A stretch of 7,872 nt of DNA from Spirochaetaceae bacterium. GTDB taxonomy: Bacteria; Spirochaetota; Spirochaetia; UBA9216. The notes beneath the pieces are model-generated. The model ran no database searches, had not been told where the DNA came from, and was given only the letters and a program-made list of their open reading frames with translations. Below, piece by piece: positions 5,607 through 7,872 of the stretch. The position numbers were made by a program, and so were the translations under genes. The DNA lies in NCBI GenBank assembly GCA_028527945.1, contig JAQQAK010000117.1:1-7872 (forward strand). The letters are read 5' to 3'. How positions within the stretch are numbered: position 1 is the stretch's first letter; each line of letters opens with the position of its first letter.

Positions 5607-6312
5607 AAAGTTCTAAAGATGTTTCCAGTGCAAGGAGAATCATCTCATCAAAAGATTTTTCCCGTTCTTCTGAAGACAGTAATGTTTCGTTTACAATGCT
5701 GTCGCTTACTGTGCAAATAGCAAGTGCTCTTTTCTTGAATTTTGCGGCAAGAGTATAAAGCATTGATGCTTCCATCTCTATTCCAAGAATTCCAAAACGA
5801 GCCCAAAGTTTCCATATTTCAGGATCGTCGTCGTAGAAGTTATCAGAAGAAAGAATGTTTCCGCAATGGTAGTTTAGCTTCATTTCTTCTGCCTTGTTTA
5901 TAGTTTTCAGAAAGAGATCCGGGTTGGCATTTGGAGCAAAATCCATTCCTTTGAAGGTATTTTTATTATTTCCGCCATTTGTAGAGGCTGTCATTGCAAT
6001 AATAATGTCTCTAAGCTCTATTTCAGGCTGAACCGCACCACATGAGCCAATTCTTATTACATTTTCTACATCAAAGAAATTCATAAGTTCATACGCGTAA
6101 ATACCAATAGAAGGTTGCCCCATTCCTGAACCTTGAATTGTTATTCTTTTACCTTTGTAGGTTCCTGTAAAACCATACATTCCTCTTACTTCGTTATAGC
6201 ATATGGCGTTTTCAAGAAACTTATTAGCGGCATATTTAGCTCGAAGAGGGTCTCCTGGCATAAGAACGGTATCTGCTACTTCATTTTTATCTGCGTTGAT
6301 ATGTAAACTCAT
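5605..6312 (-). CDS. deoD: Purine nucleoside phosphorylase, DeoD type (hexameric)
   Basis: A cytosolic enzyme that phosphorolyses purine ribo- and deoxyribonucleosides to the free base and (deoxy)ribose 1-phosphate in purine salvage. The 235 residues match the family (E. coli 239). With the start used here, known E. coli active-site positions fall at the same numbers: H4, G20 (MPGDPLRAKY), R24, R43, R87 and S90 (RIGSCGA), E179-M180-E181, S203, D204 (TVSDS), R217. The frame is open for four more codons to a TTG at 6324, but that TTG is part of the GGAGG ribosome binding site (6318-6322), so ATG at 6310-6312 is the start. D204 marks the broad 6-oxo/6-aminopurine class. It is probably co-transcribed with feoB upstream and the cysteine-cluster gene downstream; the metabolic link to metal transport is not obvious. 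Confidence 0.97.
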   Translation of the reverse strand: MSLHINADKNEVADTVLMPGDPLRAKYAANKFLENAICYNEVRGMYGFTGTYKGKRITIQGSGMGQPSIGIYAYELMNFFDVENVIRIGSCGAVQPEIELRDIIIAMTASTNGGNNKNTFKGMDFAPNANPDLFLKTINKAEEMKLNYHCGNILSSDNFYDDDPEIWKLWARFGILGIEMEASMLYTLAAKFKKRALAICTVSDSIVNETLLSSEEREKSFDEMILLALETSLEL

Positions 6313-6317
6313 ATTTT

Positions 6318-6322
6318 CCTCC
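6318..6322 (-). promoter_or_regulatory. Ribosome binding site that fixes the deoD start
   Basis: GGAGG on the minus strand is five bases before the ATG at 6310-6312. It overlaps the alternative upstream TTG (6322-6324), ruling that codon out in practice. It is the best Shine-Dalgarno match in the window. Confidence 0.8.
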
Positions 6323-6370
6323 AAATTTAATTTTAATAGATAAAAGGAGACTGTACAACAGAGAATACAT

Positions 6371-7872
6371 TTAAGATTTCTTTATCCTGATTGATACTAT
6401 CCTAAATCCTGTAAATATAACAGCCGCAAGGGCTATTGCTATAGTTATAAAAAGAGGATTATGTCCTTCTACTATCTGAAAAAAAAGTGTTGCTGTTATC
6501 CACGCTATGAGTGTCAGATATAGCGCCTGTAGTATACCGAATACCGGTCCTATTTCTTTTATTGAAGTACTTACTGCCGCAATACATGGCATGTAAAGTA
6601 AGATGAACAGCAAGTATGCGTACGCCGCATGTTTTGAAAATCGTGATTTAAGAATCGTTATACCACCGGAGGCTGCTTTATGATCAATTTGAGAATAAAT
6701 TGCATTAAGGGTTCCTACAACAGATTCTTTTGCAAATATTCCTGTAAAAAGGCCGACTGCGGCAGGCCAGTTGTCCTGTTCAATTCCCATAGGTTCAAAA
6801 ACAGGTGTGATTACTTTTCCTAATGAGGCAAGAAGAGAATTGCTTACATTATCAGGATCAAATCCTCCGCCAATAGTTAGAGAAGAAAAGATTGACAAGA
6901 TGAAAACAGCAACAACTATCACAACACCTGCTCTCTTTATAAAATCTTTAACCCTGGCCCAGGTATGAAGCAGAATATGCTTTATTCTTGGCACGTGATA
7001 ACGTGGTAATTCCATTATAAGATGAGAAGGTTCTCCATGGAAAATTGTCGATTTCATTAATAATCCGGAAATAACTGCGGCAAGAACTCCGACCATATAA
7101 AGTGAAAATACAATTAAGCCAGTCTTGTTGGGAAAAAAAGCAGTCGCGAAAAGCGCGTAAACAGGCAATCTTGCACCACAAGACATCATTGGAACCATAA
7201 AAACAGTAAGCACACGATCTCTGCGGTTATCAAGTGTTCTTGTTGCCAGAATTGCCGGGACAGAACATCCAAATCCGACTATCATTGGAACAAAGGCTTT
7301 TCCGGGTAGACCGAGTTTTCCCATGAAGTTGTCCATGACAAAGGCGGCTCTCGCCATATAGCCTGAGTCTTCCAGAAGTGAGAGCATTAAAAACATGAAA
7401 AAGACAAATGGAATAAAAGATATTACCATTTGAATGCCTGCCCCAATTCCTTCTGCGGCAAAGAATGTAATAATTTCTGGGGCTGAAATACTTTGAAGTA
7501 TATGGCTTAGCCCGTCAACAAAGATGAAGCCTGCAAGATTGTTGAACCAATCTACAAAAATGTTTCCGACCTCAATTGTTACCATGAAGACGATTAACAT
7601 GATACAGAAAAATATTGGTACGCCAAGAATCTGGTTCATTGCAAAAGAATCTATAATATCACCAACCGGTTTTACATTTTTTATTTTTTTAACAACCTCA
7701 TGATAAACGCCGTTTACTGCTCCATAAATATAATCAGCAATTACGGTATCTGGTGTCTCGTTGAGAATATTTTTTATTGAAGCAAGTTCTTCTTCTATTT
7801 CAGATGAGGAAATAATATTATTTTCTGTAACAAGCTTTGTTATCTGTTCATCTTCCTCTATAAGCCTTAAAG
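6371..7872 (-). CDS. feoB: Ferrous iron transport protein B (FeoB), partial: C-terminal membrane part
   Basis: An inner-membrane Fe2+ importer. Only the last 499 residues are in the window; the GTPase domain lies beyond 7872. The frame is open to the edge, and residues 1-77 (numbered from the edge) are the charged linker leading into DIIDSFAMNQILGVPIFF, a typical FeoB junction, so the ATG at 7637-7639 is internal. Gate region 1 has GFGCSVPAILATRTLDNRRD with C202 and SCGARLPVYALF with C231; gate region 2 has GLFTGIFAKESVVGTLN at 374-390. LLYMPCIAAVSTSIKEIG carries C429. About eight membrane segments are visible. The cysteines match those conserved in the FeoB pore region. The loop between gate 2 and the following AAYAYLLF segment is short. 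No feoA or feoC is visible; feoA, if present, would be upstream. The gap to the deoD ATG is 58 bases. Confidence 0.96.
   Translation of the reverse strand, partial: LRLIEEDEQITKLVTENNIISSSEIEEELASIKNILNETPDTVIADYIYGAVNGVYHEVVKKIKNVKPVGDIIDSFAMNQILGVPIFFCIMLIVFMVTIEVGNIFVDWFNNLAGFIFVDGLSHILQSISAPEIITFFAAEGIGAGIQMVISFIPFVFFMFLMLSLLEDSGYMARAAFVMDNFMGKLGLPGKAFVPMIVGFGCSVPAILATRTLDNRRDRVLTVFMVPMMSCGARLPVYALFATAFFPNKTGLIVFSLYMVGVLAAVISGLLMKSTIFHGEPSHLIMELPRYHVPRIKHILLHTWARVKDFIKRAGVVIVVAVFILSIFSSLTIGGGFDPDNVSNSLLASLGKVITPVFEPMGIEQDNWPAAVGLFTGIFAKESVVGTLNAIYSQIDHKAASGGITILKSRFSKHAAYAYLLFILLYMPCIAAVSTSIKEIGPVFGILQALYLTLIAWITATLFFQIVEGHNPLFITIAIALAAVIFTGFRIVSIRIKKS

Noticed and set aside
6287..6370. 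A 27-codon minus-strand frame starting directly after the feoB stop (TAAATG) and overlapping the deoD start
   Set aside because: No good ribosome binding site, no recognisable family, and it overlaps deoD out of frame. It could be a coupling leader, but the sequence does not support calling it.
7637..7639. ATG that would make FeoB a 422-residue protein starting in the window
   Set aside because: The frame stays open without a stop to 7872 and the upstream residues read as a normal FeoB linker, so this methionine is internal.

Overview
The window is an AT-rich stretch of bacterial chromosome in which every supportable gene lies on the minus strand, so transcription runs from high to low coordinates. 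Genes are tightly packed and preceded by clear Shine-Dalgarno sequences (GGAGG, AAGGAG, AGGAGA), with some TTG starts. No mobile element, phage gene, CRISPR array, rRNA or tRNA was recognised. The content (FeoB, DeoD-type PNP, M20C dipeptidase, cofactor-independent phosphoglycerate mutase) fits an anaerobic or fermentative bacterium. The strong Shine-Dalgarno sites argue against Bacteroidota. A spirochaete such as a Treponema relative is possible, but that is a guess.

Right half (7872 to 4163), probably one operon: the C-terminal part of the ferrous iron transporter FeoB (cut by the window edge), then purine nucleoside phosphorylase DeoD, a CxxCxxCC cysteine-cluster protein, and a cation diffusion facilitator (CDF). 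Gaps between the reading frames are 58, 11 and 15 bases, with no convincing terminator between them. A metal importer, a probable metal-binding protein and a metal exporter are therefore likely co-transcribed. The cysteine-cluster and CDF genes must start at TTG; deoD starts at an ATG slightly downstream of its longest reading frame.

Middle (4162 to 757): a 227-base gap with several inverted repeats separates the CDF gene from a second unit, gpmI followed by pepD. The gpmI stop and pepD start abut exactly (TAAATG), which suggests translational coupling. GpmI carries out the lower-glycolysis step from 3-phosphoglycerate to 2-phosphoglycerate; PepD cleaves Xaa-His dipeptides such as carnosine. 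A strong hairpin at 757-789 closes the unit.

Left end (671 to 1): a 106-residue protein of unrecognised family, followed by the start of a diverged tandem paralogue that runs off the window edge (25 of 36 visible residues identical). The 240-base spacer between them is bounded by a perfect 15-base inverted repeat. One arm contains the ribosome binding site and start codon of the second paralogue. This arrangement is compatible with an invertible promoter segment, though no recombinase is visible. The paralogue pair and this repeat are the least ordinary part of the window.
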